64,000 bases of DNA from contig CAADUO010000042.1 of assembly GCA_900752215.1 (NCBI GenBank), positions 1-64,000 on the forward strand. The letters are read 5' to 3'. The DNA is from an uncultured Collinsella sp. GTDB taxonomy: Bacteria; Actinomycetota; Coriobacteriia; Coriobacteriales; Coriobacteriaceae. Positions 34,700-42,797 of the stretch are shown here, piece after piece. The notes beneath the pieces are model-generated. The model had not been told where the DNA came from. It saw only the letters and a program-made list of their open reading frames with translations, and made no database searches. The position numbers and the translations under genes were made by a program. Each line of letters opens with the position of its first letter. Position 1 is the first letter of the stretch.

Positions 34700-35901
34700 C
34701 GCCCAAGCTGGGCCAGCAGTTCCTCGACGACCTCGACGGCGTCCCCAACAACCTTGTACTGGGCAGCACCAAAAATGGGGGCATCCGGGTCCTCGTTGAT
34801 GGCGATAATGCACTCCGCCCCACCGATGCCGGCAAGATGCTGGATGGCGCCCGAAACACCGATACTCACGAGAAGCTTGGGCGAAACCGATACGCCGGTC
34901 TGGCCAATCTGATGGCGATACTCCAACCAGCCGGCCTCCACGACAGGTCGCGTGCAACCAAGCTCGGCTCCCAGAGCCTCGGCGAGCCTTCGCATCAGGG
35001 GCAGATTCTTCTTGGAGCCAATGCCGCGGCCCACCACGACCAAGCGCTCGGCATCGGCGATCGAGGCCTGCTGCCTCCGCTCCTCGGCGGGAATCGAGAT
35101 CTCGACACGAGCCTTAGCATCATCCGCAAGCGATATCTGGGTGATCGTGCCGGAGCGGTCGTAGTCAAAGTCGGGCGCCTTAAAGATGCCGGGACGAACC
35201 GTTGCCATCTGGGGACGATGATTGGGGCAGACGATGGTGGCCATCAGGTTGCCGCCAAACGCCGGACGCGTCTGTTGCAGCAGTCCCGTCTCCGTATCCA
35301 TCGAAAGTACGGTGCAGTCAGCCGTAAGGCCCGTCTGCAAGCGCACGGCAACGCCGGGTGCCAGTTCGCGGCCAAAAGCGGTCGCACCGTATAGGATGGC
35401 CTCGGGTTTGCGTTCGGCTACCAAATCGCAGATCAAGCGGGCGTAGACCTCCGCATCGTTTTGGCGCAGGCGCTCGTCGCGACAGGCCAGGACTTCGTCG
35501 GCGCCCGCGCAAACCAGATGCTCCAGGTCGCCGAGAGAACCCTCGGGACCCATACCGACCAGTGCCACCAGACGGCAACCGCGCGCATCGGCAAGCTCGC
35601 GGCCCTTGCCCATAAGCTCATAGGCAACGGGAGTCACTGTATCGTGCTCGTCGGTCTGCGCGAATACCCAAATGTCTCGATACGCATCAAGGTCCACCGC
35701 ACCAGCGGCCTCATCACGCTCGATCGAGATAGCGTTGACAGGGCAGGCGTCGACGCACCCACCGCATAGGATGCAGCCGTCGGTTACGTGGGCGCATCGG
35801 TTGGGTCGCTCGCCTTCCACTACGATGCCGCCCGAAGCACAGGCGCGAACGCAGCGACCGCAGCCGATACAGGCTTCGCTATCGATAATCAGTCCGCTCA
35901 T
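34696..35901 (-). CDS. etfA: Electron transfer flavoprotein alpha subunit with N-terminal ferredoxin
   Basis: A 401-residue EtfA. The first ~65 residues are a two-cluster ferredoxin domain, CIGCGRCVRAC and CILCGGCVDACP, then the usual EtfA fold ends in the FAD-binding part: RPVVEAGWLEYRHQIGQTG and SIGVSGAIQHLAGI. Ferredoxin-bearing EtfA is typical of electron-bifurcating or confurcating complexes such as LctC of Acetobacterium woodii. It immediately follows etfB and the FAD dehydrogenase gene, matching such a complex. Confidence 0.92.
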   Translation of the reverse strand: MSGLIIDSEACIGCGRCVRACASGGIVVEGERPNRCAHVTDGCILCGGCVDACPVNAISIERDEAAGAVDLDAYRDIWVFAQTDEHDTVTPVAYELMGKGRELADARGCRLVALVGMGPEGSLGDLEHLVCAGADEVLACRDERLRQNDAEVYARLICDLVAERKPEAILYGATAFGRELAPGVAVRLQTGLTADCTVLSMDTETGLLQQTRPAFGGNLMATIVCPNHRPQMATVRPGIFKAPDFDYDRSGTITQISLADDAKARVEISIPAEERRQQASIADAERLVVVGRGIGSKKNLPLMRRLAEALGAELGCTRPVVEAGWLEYRHQIGQTGVSVSPKLLVSIGVSGAIQHLAGIGGAECIIAINEDPDAPIFGAAQYKVVGDAVEVVEELLAQLGR

Positions 35902-36717
35902 CTATGCCATCCCCTCGATAATCTTGGCAAGCTTTGCCGCCTGCTCGGACGCCGTCCCCTCAACGGCCTCGCACGTTTGGTCACGGTCGGGCATAAACGA
36001 GCGCACGACCTGTGTCGGCGACCCGGCAAGACCGCAACGCGCAGGGTCGGCGTTCACGTCGGCGGCACTGACCACGCGCACGTCCGCCTCCTCCGCCGCG
36101 CGAATACCGGCAATACTCGGCATACGCAACTGGCCAATCTCCTTGGCAGTCGTCATCGCGCACGGCATCTCAAGACACACCGTCTCCTCGCCGGCATCGC
36201 ATCCGTGAACGAGCGCCAGCGAGCCACACGTCGTAAAGCCCGCGCTCTGCACGCAGCTCACGTCGGTCACGCAGGGAATCTCAAAGGCACCGGCAAGCTC
36301 GGGACCGATCTGGGCCGTATCGCCATCCACCGCCATCTTGCCGCAGATGAGCAGGTCGAAGTCCTCGTCGAGCGCTTCGATGCCGCACTTGAGGGCATAG
36401 GTGGTGGCTAGGGTATCGGCGCCCGCAAAGGCTCGGTCGGTCAGCAGCAGCGCGTCGTCGGCACCTCGAGCGATGCAGTCGCGCAGCAGCGATTCGGTCG
36501 CGGGGATGCCCATCGACACCACCGTCACGCGCACATCCATGCCAAAGCCGATAAACTCGTCCTTCAGCGCCAGCGCGCATTCCAAAGCACTCGCGTCAAA
36601 GGGATTAATGACCGCCTGCTTGCCATCGCGCACGATGGTATTGGTCTTGGGGTCCATCTTGACCTCGGTGCTGCCCGGCACCGCCTTGACGCACACCACC
36701 GTATGGAAATCGCTCAT
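35902..36717 (-). CDS. etfB: Electron transfer flavoprotein beta subunit
   Basis: A 271-residue EtfB. The family opening VVCVKAVPGSTEVKMDPKT, the INPFDASALECALALKD segment, LICGKMAVDGDTAQIGPELA and the nucleotide-binding region that follows are intact. In confurcating complexes this subunit binds the FAD that splits or merges electrons. ATG 36717 is nine bases after GGGGG, whereas the GTG at 36723 is too close. It starts three bases beyond the dehydrogenase stop and ends directly before etfA. Confidence 0.92.
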   Translation of the reverse strand: MSDFHTVVCVKAVPGSTEVKMDPKTNTIVRDGKQAVINPFDASALECALALKDEFIGFGMDVRVTVVSMGIPATESLLRDCIARGADDALLLTDRAFAGADTLATTYALKCGIEALDEDFDLLICGKMAVDGDTAQIGPELAGAFEIPCVTDVSCVQSAGFTTCGSLALVHGCDAGEETVCLEMPCAMTTAKEIGQLRMPSIAGIRAAEEADVRVVSAADVNADPARCGLAGSPTQVVRSFMPDRDQTCEAVEGTASEQAAKLAKIIEGMA

Positions 36718-36719
36718 CT

Positions 36720-38321
36720 TCACGCGCCCCCTTTCTGGACGAGCTCATCCAAGAGCTTCTCCGAAAACAGGTTGCCACGACCCAGCTGCCCGTCGGGATC
36801 GAGCTGGAGTTTAAGCCGCGCCGACTCGACCATGGCCTCGTGACCGTACATCGTCTCTAAGAAGCCCGCCTTGATCTTGCCGACGCCGTGCTCGGCAGAA
36901 ACGGCACCGCCCATAGCCGTTACCTCCGCAGCCCACTGGGCAAACAGCTCGCCACCGCGACGGTAGTCCTGCGCATCGCGCGGCAGGATGTTCACATGCA
37001 GATGGTTGTTACCGATGTGTCCCCAGGCAGCAGACTCAAGTCCGCTTTCCGCCAGCGTACGGCGATAGAGGGCCACGACATCGGCAAGACGTGCATTGGG
37101 CACCGACATGTCCGAGCCCAACTTGGTGATGGTGGGATCCGTGCGGCGGCGCTCGTCGATAAGCATGTTGACGCTCTCGGGCACCGCATGGCGGAAGAAT
37201 CGCTGACACTCGCGATCGACCTCGGTGCGCGCGACCCATGTCGCATCGTCGCTGCCGCCCGCAAGCTCTAGTACCCACCCCAAGTGATACAGTTCCTCGG
37301 TCGCCTGGGCCTCGTCATCGCAGTCGAGCTCCACGTAGACACAGACCTTGGCCTCTTTGTCGAGCGCCGGCAGCGAGGCAAACGCCGTCGACTGCTCGCG
37401 CTGGCGACGCAGGATATCCAGAGCACCAGCGTCGAAGTACTCGATGGCAGCCGCATGGGACAGGACGGGGCGCACGGAATCGGTAAAGGACACGGCCTTG
37501 TCTTCGCTATCGAAAAAGCAGCTCACACCCCAAACGACCGCAGGCGCCGCCTGCAGGGCAATCTCGAGCTCGGTGATAACGCCGAGCGTGCCGCAAGCAC
37601 CGATAAAGAGGTCGATGGCGTCCATTTCGTCCGCGACGAAATAGCCTGAGGCATTTTTTGTCTTGGGCATGGTGTAGTCAGGAAGATCGAGCTCGAGTGC
37701 ACGGCCCGCTGCCGTCACGAGCGACAGGTGGCGGCCCTGGGCAAAAGCCTCGCCGCGCTGAAGCTCAAGCAAATCGCCATCAGCCAGCGCGACGTGGAGT
37801 CCCGTGATATGCAGGCGCATGGGGCCGTAAGCGTAGCTGCGGGCGCCGGAGGCGTTGCATGCCGCCATGCCGCCCAGACAGGCAGATGCCTCGGTGGGAT
37901 CGGTGGGAAAGAACTGCTCGGGGGCCTCTTGAAACTCATCGTAGGCCTTAAGCGATGCCTGGTCCCAGCCAGCGGCCGGCAGCACCTTCTTGCCCAGCTG
38001 CTTGCGCAGCTCCGAGAGCACAACGCCCGGCTCCACGCGCAGCAGAAATTGGCCTTGTTCATCGCGGCGAAGGCCCAAGTAGCGATTCATACGGGAAGTA
38101 TTGAGGATATGCCCGCCGTGGGGCACGGCACCGGCGGCAAGGCCGGTTCGGGCGCCCTGAACCGTTACCGGGACACGCTCGGCATGGAGCTTTTCCAAAA
38201 TGGCACGGACCTCGTCTTCCGTTGTCGGAAACGAGATGCTCGAGGCCTCGCCCGATGCGCGAGACTCATCGCGACCATACTCTTCGAACTCGTCGGTGAA
38301 GGGTTTGATGGTTGCAGACAC
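36720..38321 (-). CDS. FAD-linked dehydrogenase, probable D-lactate dehydrogenase of an Etf complex
   Basis: A 533-residue GlcD/LctD-type flavoenzyme. The N-terminal FAD_binding_4 domain shows GARTGLAAGAVPHGG and VEPGVVLSEL, and the C-terminal FAD-oxidase domain has GHIGNNHLHVNILP and SAEHGVGKIK. Such enzymes oxidise D-lactate or glycolate. The etfB and ferredoxin-etfA genes directly downstream suggest a lactate:NAD+ oxidoreductase that uses reduced ferredoxin to push electrons uphill, as in A. woodii. GTG start with AAAGGGGGAG upstream. Glycolate remains possible. A lactate permease gene is not in the window. Confidence 0.85.
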   Translation of the reverse strand: MSATIKPFTDEFEEYGRDESRASGEASSISFPTTEDEVRAILEKLHAERVPVTVQGARTGLAAGAVPHGGHILNTSRMNRYLGLRRDEQGQFLLRVEPGVVLSELRKQLGKKVLPAAGWDQASLKAYDEFQEAPEQFFPTDPTEASACLGGMAACNASGARSYAYGPMRLHITGLHVALADGDLLELQRGEAFAQGRHLSLVTAAGRALELDLPDYTMPKTKNASGYFVADEMDAIDLFIGACGTLGVITELEIALQAAPAVVWGVSCFFDSEDKAVSFTDSVRPVLSHAAAIEYFDAGALDILRRQREQSTAFASLPALDKEAKVCVYVELDCDDEAQATEELYHLGWVLELAGGSDDATWVARTEVDRECQRFFRHAVPESVNMLIDERRRTDPTITKLGSDMSVPNARLADVVALYRRTLAESGLESAAWGHIGNNHLHVNILPRDAQDYRRGGELFAQWAAEVTAMGGAVSAEHGVGKIKAGFLETMYGHEAMVESARLKLQLDPDGQLGRGNLFSEKLLDELVQKGGA

Positions 38322-38668
38322 GCGAACTCCCCCTTTAGCTAACTACAGTGTTTGCAGGGAGATGTTACCGCATCGTTTCGTCGACGTGTTCGAGACCGTC
38401 TCCATAATTGGCGATTTTTACGTTCGTGCAATTCGGCGAACGGCAAGGCTTCCTCGGCAGACGATGCTTTTGACACATATGGCCCCGCCGTCGCCGACCG
38501 CGCGATTGTCGCTCGAAAAAAAGTTGGAGTATTTTTTGCCGCCTTTTACCTGCGGAGACACCAATCCGTCAAGCATTTGGTCAGGAATTGGTCAAGTAGC
38601 GGCTGATACGGTCGGCGTCGACAGCCAAAACCGATAGAAGTTTTGGCCCCAGAAGCAGGGAGGTTCCC
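38322..38668. other. Gene-free divergent region between lctD-like and surface genes
   Basis: No gene seen. On the minus strand TTGCAC is followed 16 bases on by AATTAT near 38400-38435, a possible promoter for the dehydrogenase operon. On the plus strand TTGGTCA occurs twice, four bases apart (38578-38595), and a hairpin CCAAAAC-CGATAGAA-GTTTTGG sits at 38625-38646, just before the 98-residue protein. These could be regulatory sites for either side. Confidence 0.4.
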
Positions 38669-38965
38669 ATGGCATATTACTGGCCCCAGTACGGCATCGC
38701 CATCGAAGTCGACGACGATCCCCATCTCCTGCCTTTCGACGAAGAGGCATTCCCCGATACGACGGTCTACCACGTTACCACCGATGTGATCTGCGACCCC
38801 GAGTCGTTCTCGGCGCTCGCCCACCACATCGCGCATATCCACGACATCGAGCTCCCTCCCGACTTCGACGAGCTCGTCTACTCGCGCCGTCTGATACTTC
38901 ACATGCTCTTTGGAGCGGACCCGTCCACCTTTGCGCGCATCTATACCGCCAAGGATGCCGCATGA
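38669..38965 (+). CDS. Hypothetical protein, 98 residues, acidic
   Basis: I do not recognise this protein. It is short and acidic, rich in Asp/Glu and His (for example IEVDDDPHLLPFDEEAF), with no signal peptide or membrane segment, so it should be cytoplasmic. GGGAGG precedes the ATG and its stop overlaps the next start by four bases (ATGA), so it is translationally coupled to the membrane protein that follows. It leads a five-gene plus-strand cluster of otherwise exported proteins, which suggests a cytoplasmic partner or regulator. Confidence 0.75.
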   Translation: MAYYWPQYGIAIEVDDDPHLLPFDEEAFPDTTVYHVTTDVICDPESFSALAHHIAHIHDIELPPDFDELVYSRRLILHMLFGADPSTFARIYTAKDAA

Positions 38966-39471
38966 GCGCGAAGAAGCCACCCCACTTTGCAGGCCTGGGG
39001 CATCGCAGGAAGCTCATCGTTGCCTGCCTGGCCATCGTCTGTGCCCTTGTCGCCGTAGGACTATACGCTTGGCAGTCGCAGCCCGTACCCGAGGCGGGCG
39101 CTTCGGTCACGACGGCCGAGGGCAAAACGCGCCGGGAAATCCAAGATGAGCTCGACGCCATCGTCCGCGACAACATGATGACGATTTCGGTCGCGCCGGT
39201 CGCTCAGCTGCAGGAGGACGGCAAGCTGCGCGTCAACGTGCAAAACGTCCAAGACAATAAATTTCCCCAGCGATTCCGCGTCATCCAAAACGACGAGACC
39301 ATGTACGAATCCGGTGTGGTCGAGACCGGCAAGACAATCGAGACGTGCCCCGCCGGCGACATCAAAGAAGGCGAGGCGTACATCGAGATCCAGGCACTCG
39401 ATGCCAAGACCCTCGACAGCCACGGCAATCCGACACGTGTCAAGGTACGAGTTGAGCAAGCCGAGAACTAG
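38962..39471 (+). CDS. Single-pass membrane protein of unknown function
   Basis: A 169-residue protein with a short basic N-terminus (HRRKLIVACLAIV region) and one hydrophobic segment at residues ~15-35, followed by an extracellular part of about 130 residues. That part has a charged helical stretch (TRREIQDELDAIVRDNMM) and a beta-rich end. I do not recognise the family. It is coupled to the preceding 98-residue protein by an ATGA overlap and precedes the exported 199-residue protein by 89 bases. Probably a membrane-anchored component of the same surface structure. Confidence 0.75.
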   Translation: MSAKKPPHFAGLGHRRKLIVACLAIVCALVAVGLYAWQSQPVPEAGASVTTAEGKTRREIQDELDAIVRDNMMTISVAPVAQLQEDGKLRVNVQNVQDNKFPQRFRVIQNDETMYESGVVETGKTIETCPAGDIKEGEAYIEIQALDAKTLDSHGNPTRVKVRVEQAEN

Positions 39472-39560
39472 CCTTCCGGCCGACGCGGCACCGCATGCAA
39501 TTCACCAGCATTCGTCCAATCATCGCGGGGACGGCCCGCGGCGAATAGAAAGGAACGACC

Positions 39561-40160
39561 ATGGACATCACCAGGAACATGAACGGAGTCAGAGCGCTCG
39601 TCGTGGGCACAGGGCTCGCGCTCGCGCTCGCAATGGGCGCCGCCCCGACGCCAGCTATGGCAGCCGGGCGCGTTGGAACCACGAAGGTAATGGTCAGGAC
39701 CGAGATCGACAACGTTGAGTTCAAAGTTCCGACGGTTATTCCCTTCGTCGCCAAGGCCGACGGCACGCTTCAGGGCCCCTCAGAAGACGCGACCACCATC
39801 GACAATCATTCGGCCTACGGCATCCATGTCACCAACATGAAGATCGACGCCATGAACACCTGGACCATTGCCGCCGACGCCAAGGCCGGAACCGCGCAGA
39901 ACTCCATCGACTTTAAGGTCGGCCCCGACGGCGCGCTCCAGAACGCCAGCGCCGCAATGCAGGGGACGGGCCTCGATCTTTCCAAGAATGCAGCCTTCGA
40001 CATGGGCTACCAGGGCATTGCCGGCGGCACGGACAAAATCAAGCTCAAGACAAGCGGAAACGTCGCTCGCTTCACGCGCGACATCTTCCGCGTAACCGGC
40101 GAAGGCGATCAGGTTGCGACGATCACCTGGACGGTCGAGCCCGGTGCGCACACGGCATAA
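39561..40160 (+). CDS. Secreted beta-rich surface protein
   Basis: A 199-residue protein with a clear signal peptide (hydrophobic stretch to residue ~35, cleavage near PAMAAG). The mature part reads like an extracellular beta-sandwich: VPTVIPFVAKADGTLQGP, a central repeat-like region and the ending ATITWTVEPG. I cannot assign a family, though the layout recalls small secreted proteins of Gram-positive surface clusters. AGAAAGGAAC precedes the ATG. The next gene overlaps its 3' end by 17 bases. Confidence 0.75.
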   Translation: MDITRNMNGVRALVVGTGLALALAMGAAPTPAMAAGRVGTTKVMVRTEIDNVEFKVPTVIPFVAKADGTLQGPSEDATTIDNHSAYGIHVTNMKIDAMNTWTIAADAKAGTAQNSIDFKVGPDGALQNASAAMQGTGLDLSKNAAFDMGYQGIAGGTDKIKLKTSGNVARFTRDIFRVTGEGDQVATITWTVEPGAHTA

Positions 40161-40425
40161 GGCCGTCGCCCTGGCCGCCGCCGTCAGCATCTTAGCGTTT
40201 GGGCCAGCCATGGCCTTTGCCCAGCAAGAACAGGCGCAGGCCGCCACGCAAGTGACGGTCGACCTCTCGGAGCTCGACCGCGACGACCGCGAGGAACCGT
40301 TGGCGCAGACAGGCGACAGACGATGGCTCTTGGCAGCAGGCGCCACAGCAGCAGGCGCAGGAACCGCCGGCCTCGGTCTGCACATCAAACGCAGCCAGAA
40401 ACAAAACACGGACAGGCCGCACTAA
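40144..40425 (+). CDS. Small exported protein with an LAQTG sorting-type signal
   Basis: About 93 residues from a GTG at 40144 (a TTG at 40114 in the same frame is an alternative). It has a signal peptide (to about FGPAMAFA), a short acidic mature stretch, then LAQTG, a hydrophobic segment (WLLAAGATAAGAGTAGLGL) and a basic tail (IKRSQK). This is the architecture of a sortase substrate; LAXTG is used by class E sortases of actinobacteria. The exposed part is only about 35 residues. No sortase is in the window. The start is uncertain because the ribosome site is weak. Confidence 0.65.
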   Translation: MRTRHKAVALAAAVSILAFGPAMAFAQQEQAQAATQVTVDLSELDRDDREEPLAQTGDRRWLLAAGATAAGAGTAGLGLHIKRSQKQNTDRPH

Positions 40426-40443
40426 ATTAGCTAAGGAGACCCC

Positions 40444-41874
40444 ATGGCATCGAAGAACCTTTTGCCCGTCGTCGCACTTTGCGGCGCGCTCGCAACCGGA
40501 ACGCCTGTCGCCGCTTGGGCGACTCCCGTCATGGCAGACTCCTTACCAGCAGCCCTAAGTTCCGCCCCAAATCCGTCGAGTACCATTGCGTGCGAGCGTT
40601 TTTCGATCGCACAGGCCGCGGTCTCAACCTCGGGATGCCTTCGTCGTGATACGGACGGCTCGATAGTCGTGGATATCAAGCGTTCGAACAAGGCAAACGG
40701 CTCCCAGGCGGGGTGCACCGTCTGCACGTGGCGCTCGGTTGTGCTCGATGCGGATGGCGATCCATGCAATTTAGAGCTGCGCATCGACATCGCTTCGGTC
40801 GATGACTCGGCGAACGGAGCGAAGGTCGCCTTCGACGGTACGTTTTTTGAGAAAGGAGGCGGTATATGTCTGGGCTGCGCCGCCGCGAATGCAGATGATG
40901 CGCAGCCCACCCTCTCATTCACGGCATCGTTGCGGCTGACCAAAGCCGGTACCGATGCCATCGCGGCGGGAGAAGCGTCCCTGCTGTTCTACGCCGTCAG
41001 CACCAAAGACACAGACGCTCATTTCGAGAAGCCAGCCGGATCACTCAGCCTTACACGAGGGATAGAGGCAGGCCCTATTGAAATCGATGCCCACGCGCAA
41101 AGCAGGCAACGCATTCTTGCCGACCCGGCGCTTCTCGAAATGGAGTGGAACGGATCAGGAGCCATCGGAATTCTCCCCTCCGCGCTTGACGCCAAGACGC
41201 TCCCCTCAAACGACGAACCCATCAATGCAACCATACAAGAAGAGAGCGCGGACAAAGAAGCAGGTGCGGGCGACACGCCGTCGCCGACAAACAGCGTCCC
41301 AGCTTCTTTCGAAGCATCGAATGAGCCCGCTGCCGTTCCAAACGACCCCGAGCTCGCGGACAGCCTGGGGCTTGCTGATCCTCAAGAAATTGATGAGGGT
41401 AACTGCTGCGTGCTTGCCGCGCTCGACCACACAGAGGTCATCGACGCTGCGAACATCGAAGTTGCCGCCGCCAATCAGCCCGTCCGCAAGTCGGCCATCA
41501 TCGCATTTCCCGAATCCATCGAAGTCGTCTTTTTGCCATCGGGCGAGGTCGTGGCCCCAACACTGCTCACCTTGTTGGGCGCCAAGAATACTCGAAACGA
41601 AATTAAAAAGGTCACGGTTGTCGACCCTGTAACCACCGCTAAACTGCGTCTATACGCCGTTGCCCCAGACGGAGGCAAGACCTTGGAATTCGATGGCGAC
41701 ACACTCCTAGCCTGGCGACGTCTGGACATTATGCAAGACGTCTCGTATCAGATCGAACTCGTAGGGTTTGATCGTGCCCGCGATGCCAATATCATCGCCG
41801 CGGCTATTGAATCCCCACAGCGGCTTATGACGTTGCGCTTTGACTACTATCCCTATGTCCCGACAACCACCTGA
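40444..41874 (+). CDS. Large exported protein of unknown function
   Basis: A 476-residue protein with a signal peptide (KNLLPVVALCGALATGTPVAAW). The mature chain has an N-terminal region with several Cys (AGCTVCTW, GGGICLGCAA), a low-complexity acidic/Ser-rich centre near residues 265-320 and a beta-rich C-terminal region. No membrane anchor or sorting signal is seen. TAAGGAGA precedes the ATG. It is the last gene of the cluster. The unknown function and the anchored 93-residue neighbour suggest a surface assembly. Confidence 0.72.
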   Translation: MASKNLLPVVALCGALATGTPVAAWATPVMADSLPAALSSAPNPSSTIACERFSIAQAAVSTSGCLRRDTDGSIVVDIKRSNKANGSQAGCTVCTWRSVVLDADGDPCNLELRIDIASVDDSANGAKVAFDGTFFEKGGGICLGCAAANADDAQPTLSFTASLRLTKAGTDAIAAGEASLLFYAVSTKDTDAHFEKPAGSLSLTRGIEAGPIEIDAHAQSRQRILADPALLEMEWNGSGAIGILPSALDAKTLPSNDEPINATIQEESADKEAGAGDTPSPTNSVPASFEASNEPAAVPNDPELADSLGLADPQEIDEGNCCVLAALDHTEVIDAANIEVAAANQPVRKSAIIAFPESIEVVFLPSGEVVAPTLLTLLGAKNTRNEIKKVTVVDPVTTAKLRLYAVAPDGGKTLEFDGDTLLAWRRLDIMQDVSYQIELVGFDRARDANIIAAAIESPQRLMTLRFDYYPYVPTTT

Positions 41875-41897
41875 GGCTTAAATGCTGCGCACCATTC

Positions 41898-41923
41898 CTA
41901 ATACCACTTATATAACGTATTAG
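41898..41923. repeat. AT-rich hairpin after the surface cluster
   Basis: CTAATAC and GTATTAG pair around a 12-base AT-rich loop. It lies 24 bases beyond the stop codon. It lacks a T tract; possibly the end signal of the cluster. Confidence 0.4.
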
Positions 41924-41954
41924 ATGAGTCGCGATGTGCCTCGCATTTCGTTCT

Positions 41955-41962
41955 GCTACGAT
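41955..41962 (+). promoter_or_regulatory. Candidate extended -10 of the DUF554 gene
   Basis: GCTACGAT preceded by T gives TGCTACGAT-like spacing; the start would fall near 41969, 24 bases before the ATG. Confidence 0.35.
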
Positions 41963-41992
41963 TGCCACGTTGGCATCAATACAGGAGGGCTC

Positions 41993-42709
41993 ATGCCGGG
42001 CTTGGGAACAATCATCAACGTTGTGCTTTTAGTTGCGGGCGGTCTTTTGGGATTAGCGGGCGGCCGCTTCATTACACCGCGCATTCAAGACACGCTCATG
42101 AAAGCATCGGGGCTGTGCGTCCTGTTTATCGGCCTTGGCGGCACCATGCAAAAGATGCTCCTTATCGATGGGAAGGCGCTGGCGACCACTGGTACCACCA
42201 TGCTCATTGTCTCGTTCGCCCTCGGCTCGCTCATCGGCGAGGCCATCAACTTGGAGGCCGCCATTGAGAACCTTGGCGAATGGCTCAAGCGCAAAACCGG
42301 CAGCGAGGGCGATAACGAGTTCACCAACGCTTTTGTCTCGACTTCACTCACCGTGTGTATCGGCGCCATGGCCATTGTGGGATCGATCCAGGACGGCCTG
42401 CTCGGCGACTGGTCCACGCTTGCCCTCAAGGGCGCGCTGGACTGCATCATCGTCTGCACCATGACGGCGTCGCTTGGCCGCGGCTGCATTTTCTCCGCCC
42501 TGCCCGTCGCTGTGTTCCAGGGGACAATCACGCTGTTTGCCGGCGCACTCTCCCCCATCATGACTACGGCAGCCCTCGACAGCCTTTCGCTTGTGGGCTC
42601 CATGCTCATCTTCTGTGTTGGCGTTAACCTTATTCGACCTCAGACCTTCCGCACGGCCAACATGCTCCCCTCCGTCGTCGTGGCGGTCATCTACGCCCTC
42701 TTGTTCTAA
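41993..42709 (+). CDS. DUF554 family membrane protein
   Basis: A 238-residue protein with about six or seven membrane segments. It opens GLGTIINVVLLVAGGLLG, contains GGRFITPRIQDTLMKASGL, ALGSLIGEAINLE and SIQDGLLGDWSTL, all characteristic of the DUF554 (YdfK-like) family. The biochemical role is not known. AGGAGGG lies before the ATG at 41993, which I chose over the start at 41924. Single-gene unit. Confidence 0.85.
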   Translation: MPGLGTIINVVLLVAGGLLGLAGGRFITPRIQDTLMKASGLCVLFIGLGGTMQKMLLIDGKALATTGTTMLIVSFALGSLIGEAINLEAAIENLGEWLKRKTGSEGDNEFTNAFVSTSLTVCIGAMAIVGSIQDGLLGDWSTLALKGALDCIIVCTMTASLGRGCIFSALPVAVFQGTITLFAGALSPIMTTAALDSLSLVGSMLIFCVGVNLIRPQTFRTANMLPSVVVAVIYALLF

Positions 42710-42751
42710 ATCTATCTACACAGCGGTATCTCGAACATCTGTTTGATGCTG

Positions 42752-42760
42752 TGCTATGAT
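42752..42760 (+). promoter_or_regulatory. Extended -10 promoter of the TerB-ATPase-helicase operon
   Basis: TGCTATGAT, identical to the nine-base element of the GGDEF gene. Transcription would begin near 42767, about 31 bases before the GTG start. Confidence 0.5.
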
Positions 42761-42797
42761 ATGAGGTCACCGAAGCTGCGTTAGGAGAGGAGAAGCG

